Below are positions 1 through 8,628 of a stretch of DNA of 58,031 bases, piece after piece (position 1 is the stretch's first letter; each line of letters begins with the position of its first letter). The position numbers and the translations under genes were made by a program. This DNA is from JAFLCM01 sp046154665 (GTDB lineage Bacteria > Planctomycetota > Phycisphaerae > Phycisphaerales > UBA1924), in contig JBJXFG010000006.1 in the NCBI GenBank assembly GCA_046154665.1, forward strand, positions 1 through 58,031. Reading direction: 5' to 3'. The notes beneath the pieces are model-generated. The model was not told where the DNA came from. It did not search any database and was given only the letters and a program-made list of their open reading frames with translations.

Positions 1-1
1 C

Positions 2-175
2 GTCGTGGTCCAGGATGCCGAGGCGTACCAGCGGATGCTCGACGCGCTCGACGCCGTCGAGACCGAGCGCATCGTCCGCGAGCGTCTGGCGGGGCTCGAC
101 CGCGGCAAACCCGGTGTGCCCGCTGAACAGGTCCTCGCCGATGTCCGCAAGCGCCTGGGCGTCAAGCGGAAGTGA
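2..175 (+). CDS. Phd/YefM-type antitoxin, C-terminal part (5' truncated by window)
   Basis: The reading frame is open from the window edge and ends TGA at 173-175, giving 57 residues. It begins VVVQDAEAYQRMLDALDAVE, the pattern that follows the DNA-binding part of Phd/YefM antitoxins, where a conserved hydrophobic strand leads into a helix that wraps the toxin. The basic tail (RKRLGVKRK) is typical. A ParE/RelE-type toxin frame starts 6 nt downstream, so this is the first gene of a toxin-antitoxin pair. In the family the antitoxin neutralises the toxin and represses its own promoter; that promoter lies outside the window. The N-terminal DNA-binding region cannot be seen. Confidence 0.7.
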   Translation, partial: VVVQDAEAYQRMLDALDAVETERIVRERLAGLDRGKPGVPAEQVLADVRKRLGVKRK

Positions 176-181
176 TGTCTC

Positions 182-500
182 GTGCGCTACCGCGTCATCT
201 TCAGCCCCGAAGCTCGCGATGAGGCGCTCGACGCGGCGGACTACATCGGCGCGAATGCCGACGCGGTGACGGCGCTCCGGTGGTACGAGGGGCTCGAAGC
301 CGCGATCGCGTCGCTGGAATCCATGCCCGCTCGTTGCGGGCCAGCCCGCGAACACGGATCGTTCCCCCGGCGTCGAACTCCGTCAACTCGTCTGCAAGTC
401 GCACCGTCTGATCTTCACCATTCGCGACGGCGCGGTCCATGTCCTGCATGTGCGGCACGTCGCGCGGTCAAACCTCGGGGCGAGCCCGGAAGATGCTTGA
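182..500 (+). pseudogene. ParE/RelE-family toxin, frameshifted at a C run
   Basis: A GTG start at 182 gives MRYRVIFSPEARDEALDAAD, a clear RelE/ParE N-terminus, and the frame continues to SMPARCGPAREHGSFP. At the run of five C (364-368) the family match moves to the -1 frame. One C fewer would give FPGVELRQLVCKSHRLIF, then TIRDGAVHVLHVRHVAR, and stop at 498-500, which is the expected ParE C-terminus and length (about 105 aa). Without the correction the frame runs on to 583 as unrelated sequence. Possible causes are a real inactivating insertion, a sequencing error in the homopolymer, or (least likely) programmed slippage. The intact sequence on both sides suggests a recent event. The paired antitoxin gene is just upstream. 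Confidence 0.75.
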
Positions 501-596
501 CGGTCCGACGCTCGGTGCGGCTTGTCGCGACGCTTTGTGATGAGCCGCCCGCACCGCCCTACATTTCCTCGTCTATCTCATAGAGACGGAATACTC

Positions 597-2069
597 ATGA
601 CACACGCGGCACATCTCGCGGTGCGTCCCATCGCCGCGTGGCGAGCGGTGATCCTGCGCGTGCTGCTTGCGTTGTGCGTGATGCTCTCCATCACCCCCTG
701 CGCCCGCGCCCAATCACCCGCCACGGGTGACGGCGAATCGGCCTGGATTGTTCACGAAGACGCCTTCGGGCAATGGGTGCTCTTCCGCCTCACCGGCGCG
801 GCGCCGGCCCTGCGGGTGCGTGCCGCCGCGACGCTTCCCAGGCCCGCCGTTGCGCTGGGCGTCGATCCCGATGCGGCGGCCGGAGGTCGCTGTGTGGTGG
901 TGCTGCGTCCCGAGGGCGGCGTTCACCCCCTGCGCGAGGTCTCGTTCACCACCAGCCCGAACCCGCGCATCGGCGAGGTATTCGACGCGCCGCGCGTGCT
1001 CACCCCGCTGGGCGACGGGGCGACCGAAGGCGGCCGCGTCGTCGGCGTGCGTATAGAGGGCGGCGTCGTGTTCGTCGTTCGCGAGCAACCCACCGTCGCG
1101 GGCGCTCCACCCGGCACCGATGAACCCGCCCCCTCGACCATCGGTCCCTTCAACGTCTTCGCGCTCGACAACAACCGCTGGACCCCCGCGGCGATCGGCT
1201 GCGTTTGGAATCACAGCGAGGCCTCACTCGAGTGCGTGCCCACCCTGGCGTGGCCGCGTCGGCAGGGCTCGACGCCGATGGGCCGATCGCTCGTGATCGA
1301 CGGCGACGTTTTCGGCGTGCGGCGCGAAGGAGGCGACCTTGTCGTCACCCTCGGTGCGGCGCCCGATTCACCTGAGACGGCCCGACTCAAAGACGTCCCG
1401 CAGCAGTCCGCTGTGGTCATGCTCGGCGGGCAGGTCGTGGCGCTCTGGCGGCACACTGAGACGGGCGGGGTGAGCGGCGAGTTGTGGTGTGCCGCCGTCA
1501 CGCCGTTGGGCGTCGAGGTTTACCGCGGGCCGGTCTCGCGTGAGGGCGTGCTGCCTCGGCGTGAGATCGTCACGCTGGCGTGGGTGTTCTTGATGCTGGC
1601 GGCGTCGGTGCTGGCGTGGGTGCTGGTGCCGGTGCGGTGGCGTCGGCCCGTGACCCCGCCGAGCGGGTTTGTCTACGCCGAAGTCTCGCGGCGCGGGGCG
1701 GCGTGCTTGATCGACCTGCTGCCGGGGTTCCTGCTCATGGAAGTGACGCTGCGGGCACTGTCGTGGGTGCCCGAGGACGCGCTGGGGGTGTGGCCGGCGC
1801 TGGGCGCGCTGGTGTTTTCGGCGCTGTTGTCGGGGCTGGGCGAGGGCGTTTTCGGGCGGAGCCTCGGGAAGTGGCTGCTGCGCTGCGAGGTGCGGACGGC
1901 GGAAGGCACCCGGCCCGGCCGATGGCGCGGGGCGGCGCGGGGAATGCTGAAGTTCCTGTGCCCGCCGCTGGCGCTGCTGCATCTGGCGGTGCCGGCGTGG
2001 AAGTGGACCAACCCGGTGAGCCTGGGAACGGCGGTGGTGCGGGAGGAGCCGGGGCCGGGGTCCCAGTAG
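597..2069 (+). CDS. Secreted-domain plus RDD-family membrane protein
   Basis: 490 aa, function unknown. The chosen ATG at 597 gives a signal sequence (hydrophobic VILRVLLALCVMLSI, cleavage near ARA-QS at about residue 39). An in-frame GTG/ATG at 522-540 would only add a non-hydrophobic leader. Residues 40-325 form a beta-rich extracytoplasmic region without a recognised motif. A membrane segment near 330-350 (LAWVFLMLAASVLAWVLV) is followed by an RDD domain: RRGAACLIDLLP, two more hydrophobic segments, and GRSLGKWLLRCEV with a basic stretch. RDD proteins are membrane proteins, some implicated in ion transport. The next gene starts about 77 bp downstream with its own -10 box, so this is probably a separate transcript. 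Confidence 0.75.
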   Translation: MTHAAHLAVRPIAAWRAVILRVLLALCVMLSITPCARAQSPATGDGESAWIVHEDAFGQWVLFRLTGAAPALRVRAAATLPRPAVALGVDPDAAAGGRCVVVLRPEGGVHPLREVSFTTSPNPRIGEVFDAPRVLTPLGDGATEGGRVVGVRIEGGVVFVVREQPTVAGAPPGTDEPAPSTIGPFNVFALDNNRWTPAAIGCVWNHSEASLECVPTLAWPRRQGSTPMGRSLVIDGDVFGVRREGGDLVVTLGAAPDSPETARLKDVPQQSAVVMLGGQVVALWRHTETGGVSGELWCAAVTPLGVEVYRGPVSREGVLPRREIVTLAWVFLMLAASVLAWVLVPVRWRRPVTPPSGFVYAEVSRRGAACLIDLLPGFLLMEVTLRALSWVPEDALGVWPALGALVFSALLSGLGEGVFGRSLGKWLLRCEVRTAEGTRPGRWRGAARGMLKFLCPPLALLHLAVPAWKWTNPVSLGTAVVREEPGPGSQ

Positions 2070-2133
2070 TTCTTGGGCTTTGCCGCCGCTCAACACCCCC
2101 CCGTCAATCAACCGATAACCATGTGTGACGTGC

Positions 2134-2139
2134 TATCGT
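2134..2139 (+). promoter_or_regulatory. -10 box for the TPR gene at 2147
   Basis: TATCGT lies 7 nt before the ATG at 2147, which would place the transcript start at the start codon (leaderless). No Shine-Dalgarno sequence is visible and the -35 region is not recognisable. Confidence 0.45.
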
Positions 2140-2146
2140 CGCGCGC

Positions 2147-4855
2147 ATGGCGGATACCAAGCCCAACTCCCCCGGCCACGATTCCAAAGGCCACTCGACC
2201 ATGTCGGGCAAGGGCGGCGGCGCGCCCGGAAAAGGCGGCAAGGGTGGTGGCGGGAGTGGTGGGAGCGCGACGGCGGCTCCCGTCAAAGTCGGCTCCCGCG
2301 GCTGGCGCGACGCCTGGCCGCTGCCCGCCCTCATCGTGGGCGTGGCCCTGCTCGGCTGGGGACTCTCCAAGTGGGCTGGCCAGAAGCCCGGTCCTGACTT
2401 CCCCGGCGCGATGGCCTCCGTGCAAACCCTCATCAACGAGGCCAAGTACGAAGAAGCCCTGGCGATGCTCAATGACCCCATCGCGCGGCACCTTTCCGAC
2501 CCCGTCGTCACTGAAGAAATCCGCGAGCAGTACCACCTGCTCAGCGCCGATGCGCTGGCCTTTGCGCAGAAATCCCGTGGCCTCAACGTCGCCGCCAACC
2601 ACCAGCAGATCGTTGATCTCTACCTCAGCGCTCGCCAGCGGTACCACGCGACGCTCGACGGCCGGCGCACCGTGAATCTCGCCGAGAGCTTCCTCGCGCT
2701 GGGGCGTGTCGACGAAGCGATGCAGGAGATCAAGGCGATCCCCGACGCGCTCTCGGCCGAGCGCCGGGTGCTGCTGCGCCGCATCATTGATCACCGCGTG
2801 ACCGTGCAAGGGGCCGGTGCGACCGACGAGAACCTGATGGACACGCTGTCGCGGTTCCGCGACGACCCCTCGGCGTCCGAACAGGACCGCGCCTGGGCCG
2901 TGGCTCGCCAGACGCGGATGAGGCTTGACTCAGGATTCCCCGAGGAATCCGTGCGCCGTCTGCTGCCGGAGATCCAGCGACTCGAGAGCCGGCTCAGCCC
3001 CGAGGCGGGCGAGCTGCTGCTGCTGCTGGGCCGCGCGTACTTTGAAATGGGCGACGCGACGACGGCGGAGGAGCACCTCAAACGCGCTGAGCAAGCGCTG
3101 CCCGAGAGCGCCGAGAGCCTCGCCGAGGCGAAGGTGCTGCTGGGGCGGATCGCGCAGAGCCATTCGGACCTTGAGTCGGCCAAGGACCACTTCACGCTGG
3201 TGACCACGCGATTTGCCCGAGCCCCGATTACCGTGCGCGCGTGGCTGGGGTTGGGCGAGGTCGAGGCCGATCTTGGTGACGAGCAGCGCTCGATCGAGGC
3301 CTACGAAAGAGCGGTTGAAACCGTGCGAGCAGGGTGGGTGAAGGCCGGCGCCGCGGGGACGCCCGCGGCATCGAGCGAGCCCGCCGTCCCGCCCGCCCCC
3401 CCGGGTGTCGGCGAAGCCGAGAGCGCCCGCGACGCCACGAACCCGGCACGCAAACTCGCCATCGAGCTCGACGCCTCACTCGGGCAGCGCTTCCGTGACC
3501 GTTTGCAGAAGGGGCAGTTCGAGGCGGCGTCGAAGTACGCCGCCCTCGCCGAGAGGCTCTTCCCCGCGGACCGCGCCCCGCCGGAGGTGCCGCTGCGTCT
3601 CGCCGAGATTAGCCGCGCGGCTGCGGAGTCGCTCATCCCCCTTTCGGCCCGCGGCCTTGAAGGCGGAGACGCAGGCCCGCCCGACCTTTCGCAGATCGAC
3701 CCGGTCTCGCGCGAAGAGGCCAAGCGACGTTTCTACGAGTCTGCGATGGCGTACCAGCGCCACGCCAAAGCCGCGCTCATCTCCGACCCCGACGCGTCCG
3801 CCGAGAGCCTATGGCTCAGCGCCGACTGCTACGACCTCGCGGGCGAGCAGGACCGTGCCGTCGACGGCTTTGTGCAGTACATCCAGACGCAGCAGCAGGG
3901 GCCGCGCCGCCTGATCGCGCAGTACCGGCTGGCGCGCACGCTGCAGTCGATGGGTCAATATAAGAAAGCGATCCCGCTTCTTGAAGATATTATTGAGAAC
4001 GCCCCGGTGAGCGACGAGGCCGCGATGAGCCTCATCCCCCTGGCGCAGTGCTACCTGCTGGCCTCGGGCGACGCGGACGCGCCGCAGGCCGAGGCTCGGC
4101 TGCTGCAGATTGTCGAGGGGAAGCAGTTCGAGCCCACCGCCCGCCAGTTCCGCCTCGCGGTGATCGAGCTGGGCCGGATGTACCGGCGCATCGGCGACTA
4201 TCCCAAGGCCATCGAGCGCCTCACCGAAGCGGTGGCGCGCTACCCGGACCTCGAGAAAGACGCGGCGATCCAGAGCGCGCTGGCCGACTCGTACCGTCTC
4301 TCCGCCGCGACCATCGCTGAGCAGCTCAAGAACGCCATGCCGCAGAACGAGCGGACGCGACTGACGCGGCTGCAGCGCGAGCGGCTCGAGGCGGCGCTCG
4401 ACCTGTACGACCGCGTCCGCGGGCTGCTCGAAGCTCTCGACCCGCGCCGCACCAGCGAGCTCGAGAAGCTGACGCTGAGAAACGCGATGTTCTACCGCGG
4501 CGACTGCGCCTACGACCTCGGCGAGTTCTATTCCGAGGACAAAGAGAAGTCCCGAGGTTATTACCAACAAGCGATCCGCTCGTACGACGCCGCGGCCCAG
4601 CGCTACGCCGACGACCCATCGAGCCTCGCGGCGATGATGCAGATCGTCTCGGCGTACGCGGCCCTGGGCCGGTGGACCGAGGCGCAGACCGCCCAGAACC
4701 GCGCCAAGGCGCGGCTCAAGGAACTCCCGCCGGAAGCCTGGGCCAACGCCTCGGGCCCGATGGACAAGCAGCACTGGGAGCGCTGGCTCGAATCGAGCGT
4801 GAAGCTCGACAAACTGGCGTCGCAGGAACAGGGTGAGGCGACGCCTTCGCCGTGA
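2147..4855 (+). CDS. Large membrane-anchored TPR protein
   Basis: 902 aa. The N-terminus is Gly/Lys-rich and cytoplasmic (GKGGGAPGKGGKGGGGSG). A single membrane segment follows near residues 60-78 (LPALIVGVALLGWGLSKWAG), leaving a large periplasmic region made almost wholly of helical pairs. Tetratricopeptide-like repeats are seen at about 85-110, 290-420 (LLLLGRAYFEMGDATTAEEHLKRA), 560-760 (LGRMYRRIGDYPKAIERLTEAV) and 790-870. A Pro/Ala-rich linker near 405-425 separates two repeat blocks. TPR solenoids normally mediate protein-protein assembly, and no enzymatic motif is seen. Similar multi-TPR anchors are common in planctomycetes. The partner is unknown. The start is the ATG behind a -10-like TATCGT. 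Confidence 0.8.
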   Translation: MADTKPNSPGHDSKGHSTMSGKGGGAPGKGGKGGGGSGGSATAAPVKVGSRGWRDAWPLPALIVGVALLGWGLSKWAGQKPGPDFPGAMASVQTLINEAKYEEALAMLNDPIARHLSDPVVTEEIREQYHLLSADALAFAQKSRGLNVAANHQQIVDLYLSARQRYHATLDGRRTVNLAESFLALGRVDEAMQEIKAIPDALSAERRVLLRRIIDHRVTVQGAGATDENLMDTLSRFRDDPSASEQDRAWAVARQTRMRLDSGFPEESVRRLLPEIQRLESRLSPEAGELLLLLGRAYFEMGDATTAEEHLKRAEQALPESAESLAEAKVLLGRIAQSHSDLESAKDHFTLVTTRFARAPITVRAWLGLGEVEADLGDEQRSIEAYERAVETVRAGWVKAGAAGTPAASSEPAVPPAPPGVGEAESARDATNPARKLAIELDASLGQRFRDRLQKGQFEAASKYAALAERLFPADRAPPEVPLRLAEISRAAAESLIPLSARGLEGGDAGPPDLSQIDPVSREEAKRRFYESAMAYQRHAKAALISDPDASAESLWLSADCYDLAGEQDRAVDGFVQYIQTQQQGPRRLIAQYRLARTLQSMGQYKKAIPLLEDIIENAPVSDEAAMSLIPLAQCYLLASGDADAPQAEARLLQIVEGKQFEPTARQFRLAVIELGRMYRRIGDYPKAIERLTEAVARYPDLEKDAAIQSALADSYRLSAATIAEQLKNAMPQNERTRLTRLQRERLEAALDLYDRVRGLLEALDPRRTSELEKLTLRNAMFYRGDCAYDLGEFYSEDKEKSRGYYQQAIRSYDAAAQRYADDPSSLAAMMQIVSAYAALGRWTEAQTAQNRAKARLKELPPEAWANASGPMDKQHWERWLESSVKLDKLASQEQGEATPSP

Positions 4856-5074
4856 GACGCCGTGCCACCTCGGTCACACGTCAAAGCTGTCGTGAGCCGC
4901 GATTCCGATTCCGAGAGCGCACACTTGCCGTGGCGGCTTGACACGGTCGGGGGCGCGGCGATGCTGAAGGCTGCGCGAACGCCGGCCCCCCCAGCCAGAC
5001 GGCGCGATGCCTTCAATGAAGCAGTTCGCGGATGACGGCGCGAAGCTGCAGTGGACTTTGTGTTCAAGTGTGAA

Positions 5075-5422
5075 TGGAGCCGGGGGGAATCGAACCCCCG
5101 TCCCGTGACAGTCCGCTTGGCGCTTCTACGCGCGTGTCTGGCGATTGATCTTGGCAGGCCGCCGCCGCCAGCGGCGTCGGACCCTGCCCAGCCCCTATGT
5201 GCTTCTTGTCTCCCGCGCTCCGGGGCGCCGCGAGGAGTACCAGCCCGATGTCTTTTGTCCCCGCCCCATCGGGCGTCTGGCGGGGACAATGCCGCCTATA
5301 TTAGGCAGCGAGAGCGTAGTTGTTATTGGCAACTATCATTGTGCACGTTTGTTGACGCGGCCTACGTGCGCCGCGGCGCGCCACGCCGAGCTTTCCCTGT
5401 CCGGTCGAAACCGATCGGCCCC
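5075..5422 (-). ncRNA. ssrA: tmRNA (transfer-messenger RNA)
   Basis: One-piece tmRNA of about 348 nt that rescues stalled ribosomes and tags the nascent chain for proteolysis. Its 5' end GGGGCCGATCGGTTTCGACC (from 5422) carries the conserved TTTCGAC. Its 3' end has a T-arm with GGTTCGATTCC and the acceptor strand CGGCTCC plus discriminator A (5075). The 7-bp acceptor pairs fully with a G-U wobble at the third pair, the alanine identity element. CCA is not encoded. The tag frame is complement 5301-5330: GCC AAT AAC AAC TAC GCT CTC GCT GCC TAA, that is ANNNYALAA. A TACACT -10 box lies at complement 5442-5447, so the primary transcript should carry a short 5' leader removed by RNase P. Confidence 0.96.
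5301..5330 (-). other. tmRNA tag-peptide reading frame (ANNNYALAA)
   Basis: Nine codons plus TAA within the tmRNA. The terminal ALAA degron matches the standard ClpXP recognition signal. The first alanine of the tag comes from the charged tmRNA itself. Confidence 0.93.
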
Positions 5423-5441
5423 GGTTTTCAAAGAGCGGAAG

Positions 5442-5447
5442 AGTGTA
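5442..5447 (-). promoter_or_regulatory. -10 box of ssrA
   Basis: TACACT on the minus strand, 19 nt upstream of the mature tmRNA 5' end. The position where a -35 box would lie falls inside the octamer tandem repeat at 5448-5511. Confidence 0.5.
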
Positions 5448-5511
5448 GGCACGAAGGCACGAAGGCACGAAGGCACGAAGGCACGAAGGCACGGAGGCAC
5501 GAAGGCACGGA
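5448..5511. repeat. Tandem octamer repeat (AGGCACGA)n
   Basis: About eight copies of the 8-bp unit AGGCACGA, with two units carrying GGAG for GAAG. The same unit recurs in the acyl-CoA carboxylase gene (46938-46974) and before the MauE/thioredoxin gene (50980-50997), so it is a dispersed family and not a CRISPR: there are no spacers. The remaining stretch to 5725 holds a hairpin (GCCACGGGC, then CGCGAGA and GCCCGTG, near 5573-5615) and no convincing gene. Confidence 0.85.
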
Positions 5512-5725
5512 GTGCGGTGGGCGCAGCAAGACGGCTGTGCAGCGAGATGGAACGCGGTTCGAGGCGATCCCGTGCCACGGGCTTCTCGCGTCATCGCGAG
5601 ATGCCCGTGCCGAACTCGCAGGTAGCGGCCGCATCCTCACGGACATCTGCCTCGGAAAGCGGAAGCCCGTGGCACGGTTCCGAGCCTCTCCGGCGTAAGT
5701 GCCTCATTGCCTGCGTGCCTTCCTC

Positions 5726-6802
5726 TTAGCACGCACTCCCGAACCGCCCCAAAAACCTTGTCAGGTCCACAGTGTTCACCACGCCGTCGCAGTTGAAGTC
5801 GCCCGCGCCGCCGGGTGTTGTGTTCGTCCCGAACAGGCCGAGGAATCTCGTCAGGTCCGCAGTGTTGACGGCGTTGTCCCCGTTGAGGTCACCTACGCAC
5901 ACAGGGGGCGTGGGCGGAACAAGGGATGAGACACGGAACCCGGTGCGGTCGTTCCCGCCGCCCGTCGGGACGGCGCCGATGTCATTATCGTCGGCCCGCA
6001 GCGCGCTGACGATGGTGCCGTACGACCCACCCCGAAGGCCGCGGCGGGTGCCGGAGATGATGGCGTCGTTCCATTCCCACACGTTCCCACCCATATCGAA
6101 GGTGCCGTAGAAGTTGAGGGCATACGACCCAACGGGAGTGGTGCCGCCGATCGAGTTGTTGTAGTTGGCCTGCGCGGTGGTGATCGTGTTGCCAGAGGTC
6201 GGGTACTCCCAGTAGTTGTCGAGGTCGCCGCCTTGCGTGAAGGGCTGGTGATATGCCGCCTTGTACCACTCGTCCACGCTGGTGACGGCCCACCGCCACG
6301 CCGCATTGCGGGTGACGGTGTTGGTGCTGATGCCAGCGGCGGTCAGCGTGTAGGCGCCGTCCTCGGTGGTACTGCTGTTCTGGGGACCCGCTGGCTGCCC
6401 GTTGTGCAGCCAGTTGGAGAAACGTGCCGCGTCCCAGAATGCGACAAAGTTCACGGGGTGGGCGCCCCGCCCCGGGACGGCTGCATAGATGTACGACCCC
6501 GAAATGCCCGAGCGTGTGATGCCGCCTGCGGAACCGCCCATGTCCGGGTTGTACAGGCTGTTGGTGTCCGTCGCGGCGATGGCGTTGAGGAACGCCACGT
6601 ACTGCGCGTTTGTGACTTCGGTGGTCCCGATGAAGTACGAATACGCCACAGAGCCGAAGAGCCCACCGGTCCCCGGATCGGCCGCGTTGCCGGCGTTGCC
6701 TATAAGCACGGTCGGGATGTCAAGGGGGCACTCGGCATGCGCAGCGCCGAACGAAGAGAGTGCCGAAAACACGGTCACGATGGAAGACTGCTGACGGGCC
6801 AT
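5726..6802 (-). CDS. Secreted SUMF1-fold (formylglycine-generating-enzyme-like) protein with dockerin tail
   Basis: 358 aa. There is a signal peptide (cleavage near AHA-EC, about residue 23). Residues 30-290 carry the SUMF1/FGE-sulfatase fold: YFIGTTEVTNAQYVAFLNA, DEWYKAAYH, FDMGGNVWEWNDAI, RGLRGGSY, and TGFRVSS at the end. The paired active-site cysteines of true formylglycine-generating enzymes are not evident, so binding or another activity is more likely than sulfatase activation. Residues about 302-358 form a two-repeat dockerin (GDLNGDNAVNTADLTRFLG, then GDFNCDGVVNTVDLTRFLG), Ca-binding F-hand loops ending in Cys. This is the second gene of a minus-strand pair, 69 nt behind a paralogue of nearly equal length. 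A GGAG precedes the ATG. Confidence 0.88.
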   Translation of the reverse strand: MARQQSSIVTVFSALSSFGAAHAECPLDIPTVLIGNAGNAADPGTGGLFGSVAYSYFIGTTEVTNAQYVAFLNAIAATDTNSLYNPDMGGSAGGITRSGISGSYIYAAVPGRGAHPVNFVAFWDAARFSNWLHNGQPAGPQNSSTTEDGAYTLTAAGISTNTVTRNAAWRWAVTSVDEWYKAAYHQPFTQGGDLDNYWEYPTSGNTITTAQANYNNSIGGTTPVGSYALNFYGTFDMGGNVWEWNDAIISGTRRGLRGGSYGTIVSALRADDNDIGAVPTGGGNDRTGFRVSSLVPPTPPVCVGDLNGDNAVNTADLTRFLGLFGTNTTPGGAGDFNCDGVVNTVDLTRFLGRFGSAC

Positions 6803-6871
6803 TCATCACTCCATGGGCGGCTTCCGCACACGAAAACGCACGCGGCCATCACGCCCCGAAACCACAGAAAA

Positions 6872-7945
6872 TCAGCACGCCCCCCCAAACCGCCCCAGAA
6901 ACGTCGTCAAATCCAGAGTATTCACCGCCCCATCGCAGTTCAGGTCGCCGAGTGTTCCCGTCGGCACCGTGGTTCCGAACCGGCCGAGGAACCTCGTCAG
7001 GTCGGCGGTGTTGACGGCGTTGTCGCCGTTCAAATCACCGACGCAAAGCGGCGGCGGGGATGAAGCCAGAGAGGCGACACGAAACCCGATGATGTTGTTC
7101 TCGCCGGTCGGGTCGCTGAAGCTGCGGTTTCCGGCCCGCAGGTCGTCGTCGCCGACGTTGAACGACCCGCCCCGGATGACGCGGGTGGAACCGAAGAGAA
7201 TCGCCTCATTCCACTCCCAGACGTTCCCGCCCATATCGAACGTGCCGGAAAAGTTCGCGGGGTACGAGCCAGCGGGCGTGATGTCGCCGATCACGTTGCC
7301 GAAGTTTGCCTGCGCGAACGTGGGGACGGTGTTGATGGACGTGGGATACTGCCAGTAGTCGTCCGAGTCGCCCCCTTGGGCCGCGGGCTGGTGGAACGCC
7401 GCCTTGTACCACTCGTCCTCGCTGGCCACAGCCCACTGCCAGTTTCCGTTGCGGGTGATCGTGTTGCTTGCGATCCCGGCGGTGGTCAGCGTGTACGCGC
7501 CTTCCTCGGTGGTGCCTTTGCTTTGCGCACCGGTGGGCTGCCCGTTGTGAAGCCAGTTGGCGAAGCGCGTCGAATCCCAAAAAGACACCCAGTTCACGGG
7601 GTGATTGGCTCGCCCGCTGACCGTCGTGTAGGTGTACGACCCCGCCGAGCCGTCGCGCATGATCCCCCCGAACGAACCGGCCATGTTCGTGTTGTACAGG
7701 TTGTTGGTGTCCGTCGCGGCAACGGCGTTCAGGAACGCCGCGTACTGCGCGTTAGTGACTTCGGTCGACCCGATGAAGTACGGATACGCCACGGAGCCGT
7801 AGAGGCCGCCCGTGCTCGGGTCCGGCGCATTACCCGCGTTGCCGATCGGCACGGTGGGGATGTGGATGGGGCATTGGCCCGAAACTGAGCCGCGCGAGGC
7901 AAGGGCCGCGAACATGGCGGCCAGTGCGAACTGCTTCATCGACAT
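6872..7945 (-). CDS. Secreted SUMF1-fold protein with dockerin tail (tandem paralogue)
   Basis: 357 aa, colinear with and closely similar to the downstream copy (shared YFIGSTEVTNAQYAAFLNA, FDMGGNVWEWNEAI and GDLNGDNAVNTADLTRFLG). The ATG at 7945 has a strong AAGGAGA 5 nt upstream. The signal peptide is SMKQFALAAMFAALASR, with cleavage near VSG-QC. The fold is the FGE-sulfatase/SUMF1 domain followed by two dockerin repeats. Dockerins normally dock to cohesins. In planctomycetes they are common on secreted proteins without a known cellulosome, so the partner is unknown. The pair arose by tandem duplication; differences cluster in surface loops of the N-terminal half. Confidence 0.88.
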   Translation of the reverse strand: MSMKQFALAAMFAALASRGSVSGQCPIHIPTVPIGNAGNAPDPSTGGLYGSVAYPYFIGSTEVTNAQYAAFLNAVAATDTNNLYNTNMAGSFGGIMRDGSAGSYTYTTVSGRANHPVNWVSFWDSTRFANWLHNGQPTGAQSKGTTEEGAYTLTTAGIASNTITRNGNWQWAVASEDEWYKAAFHQPAAQGGDSDDYWQYPTSINTVPTFAQANFGNVIGDITPAGSYPANFSGTFDMGGNVWEWNEAILFGSTRVIRGGSFNVGDDDLRAGNRSFSDPTGENNIIGFRVASLASSPPPLCVGDLNGDNAVNTADLTRFLGRFGTTVPTGTLGDLNCDGAVNTLDLTTFLGRFGGAC

Positions 7946-8115
7946 GGGTCTCTCCTTGTCTTGTGCCGAGGCCCTGACGATTTTGTTCGGTTACCCAACC
8001 ACGGCCCCGTTGTTTGTGCGAAGGGACACTTCGCCCCAGGATACCCCGCCCCGGGGAAGAGTCAACGGAATCCTCTTGAAGAATGTGTGTGGTGATCGGA
8101 GCGGTTCCGGCTACA

Positions 8116-8247
8116 TCAGTCCGAGTCTCGTGGAGAGTGCCCGAAGGTGCCCAGAGGCATGTCTGGGTCCGCCGTGCTCACGGAGCCGTCGCTGTTGAAG
8201 TTCTTTGGTCTGCCGTGCCTGACCGTGGTTCCGAAGCGGGCGGATTG
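8116..8247 (-). pseudogene. Dockerin C-terminal relic
   Basis: On the minus strand one frame reads ARFGTTV, then NFNSDGSVSTADPDMPLGTF and a stop at 8116-8118. This matches the second dockerin repeat and preceding linker of the two paralogues, with degenerate positions (P for L at two hydrophobic sites). No start or SUMF1 domain is attached. It is read as the decayed end of a third copy. The rest of 7946-8628 shows no gene; it is the leader region for the minus-strand pair and, at its right end, for the pilin gene. Confidence 0.5.
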
Positions 8248-8628
8248 ACCGTCGCATCAAGGCCCGCCGGGGATCGTTGTGGTGCCCGAGGGCATCCTGA
8301 GATTGTGGCGCGTCCGGGAACCGGGTCGGTTTGTGCGGCCTGCTGACGTGCTGGGTTGGGCCAATCAACCGCTTGGGTTGAAGAGCGGTGAAGTCACCCC
8401 CCGGAATGATCGATATCGGGAGTGGACCTCGTGTTGAGGTCCTTCGGCGGGCGGGGCCACGAGCGGCCCGTCGAATGGTCGTATCCCCGGCGCTGGCGCG
8501 AGCCCGGGAATGTGATGGACGCTTGCGGGCGGGCCGTATCGGGGCCTGTGAACGTCCGGCCAGGGTTCGCGCGGAACAAAGGCCTTGTCGGCACACCAGC
8601 GCCGGCGGGCGACATTGAGGAGCGAGTC

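Noticed and set aside
5076..5140. tRNA gene suggested by GGAATCGAACCCCCG
   Set aside because: The T-arm belongs to the tRNA-like end of tmRNA; a tag frame and the matching 5' half are present and no anticodon arm exists.
5448..5511. Possible CRISPR array
   Set aside because: Direct 8-bp units without spacers and no cas genes; a simple tandem repeat.
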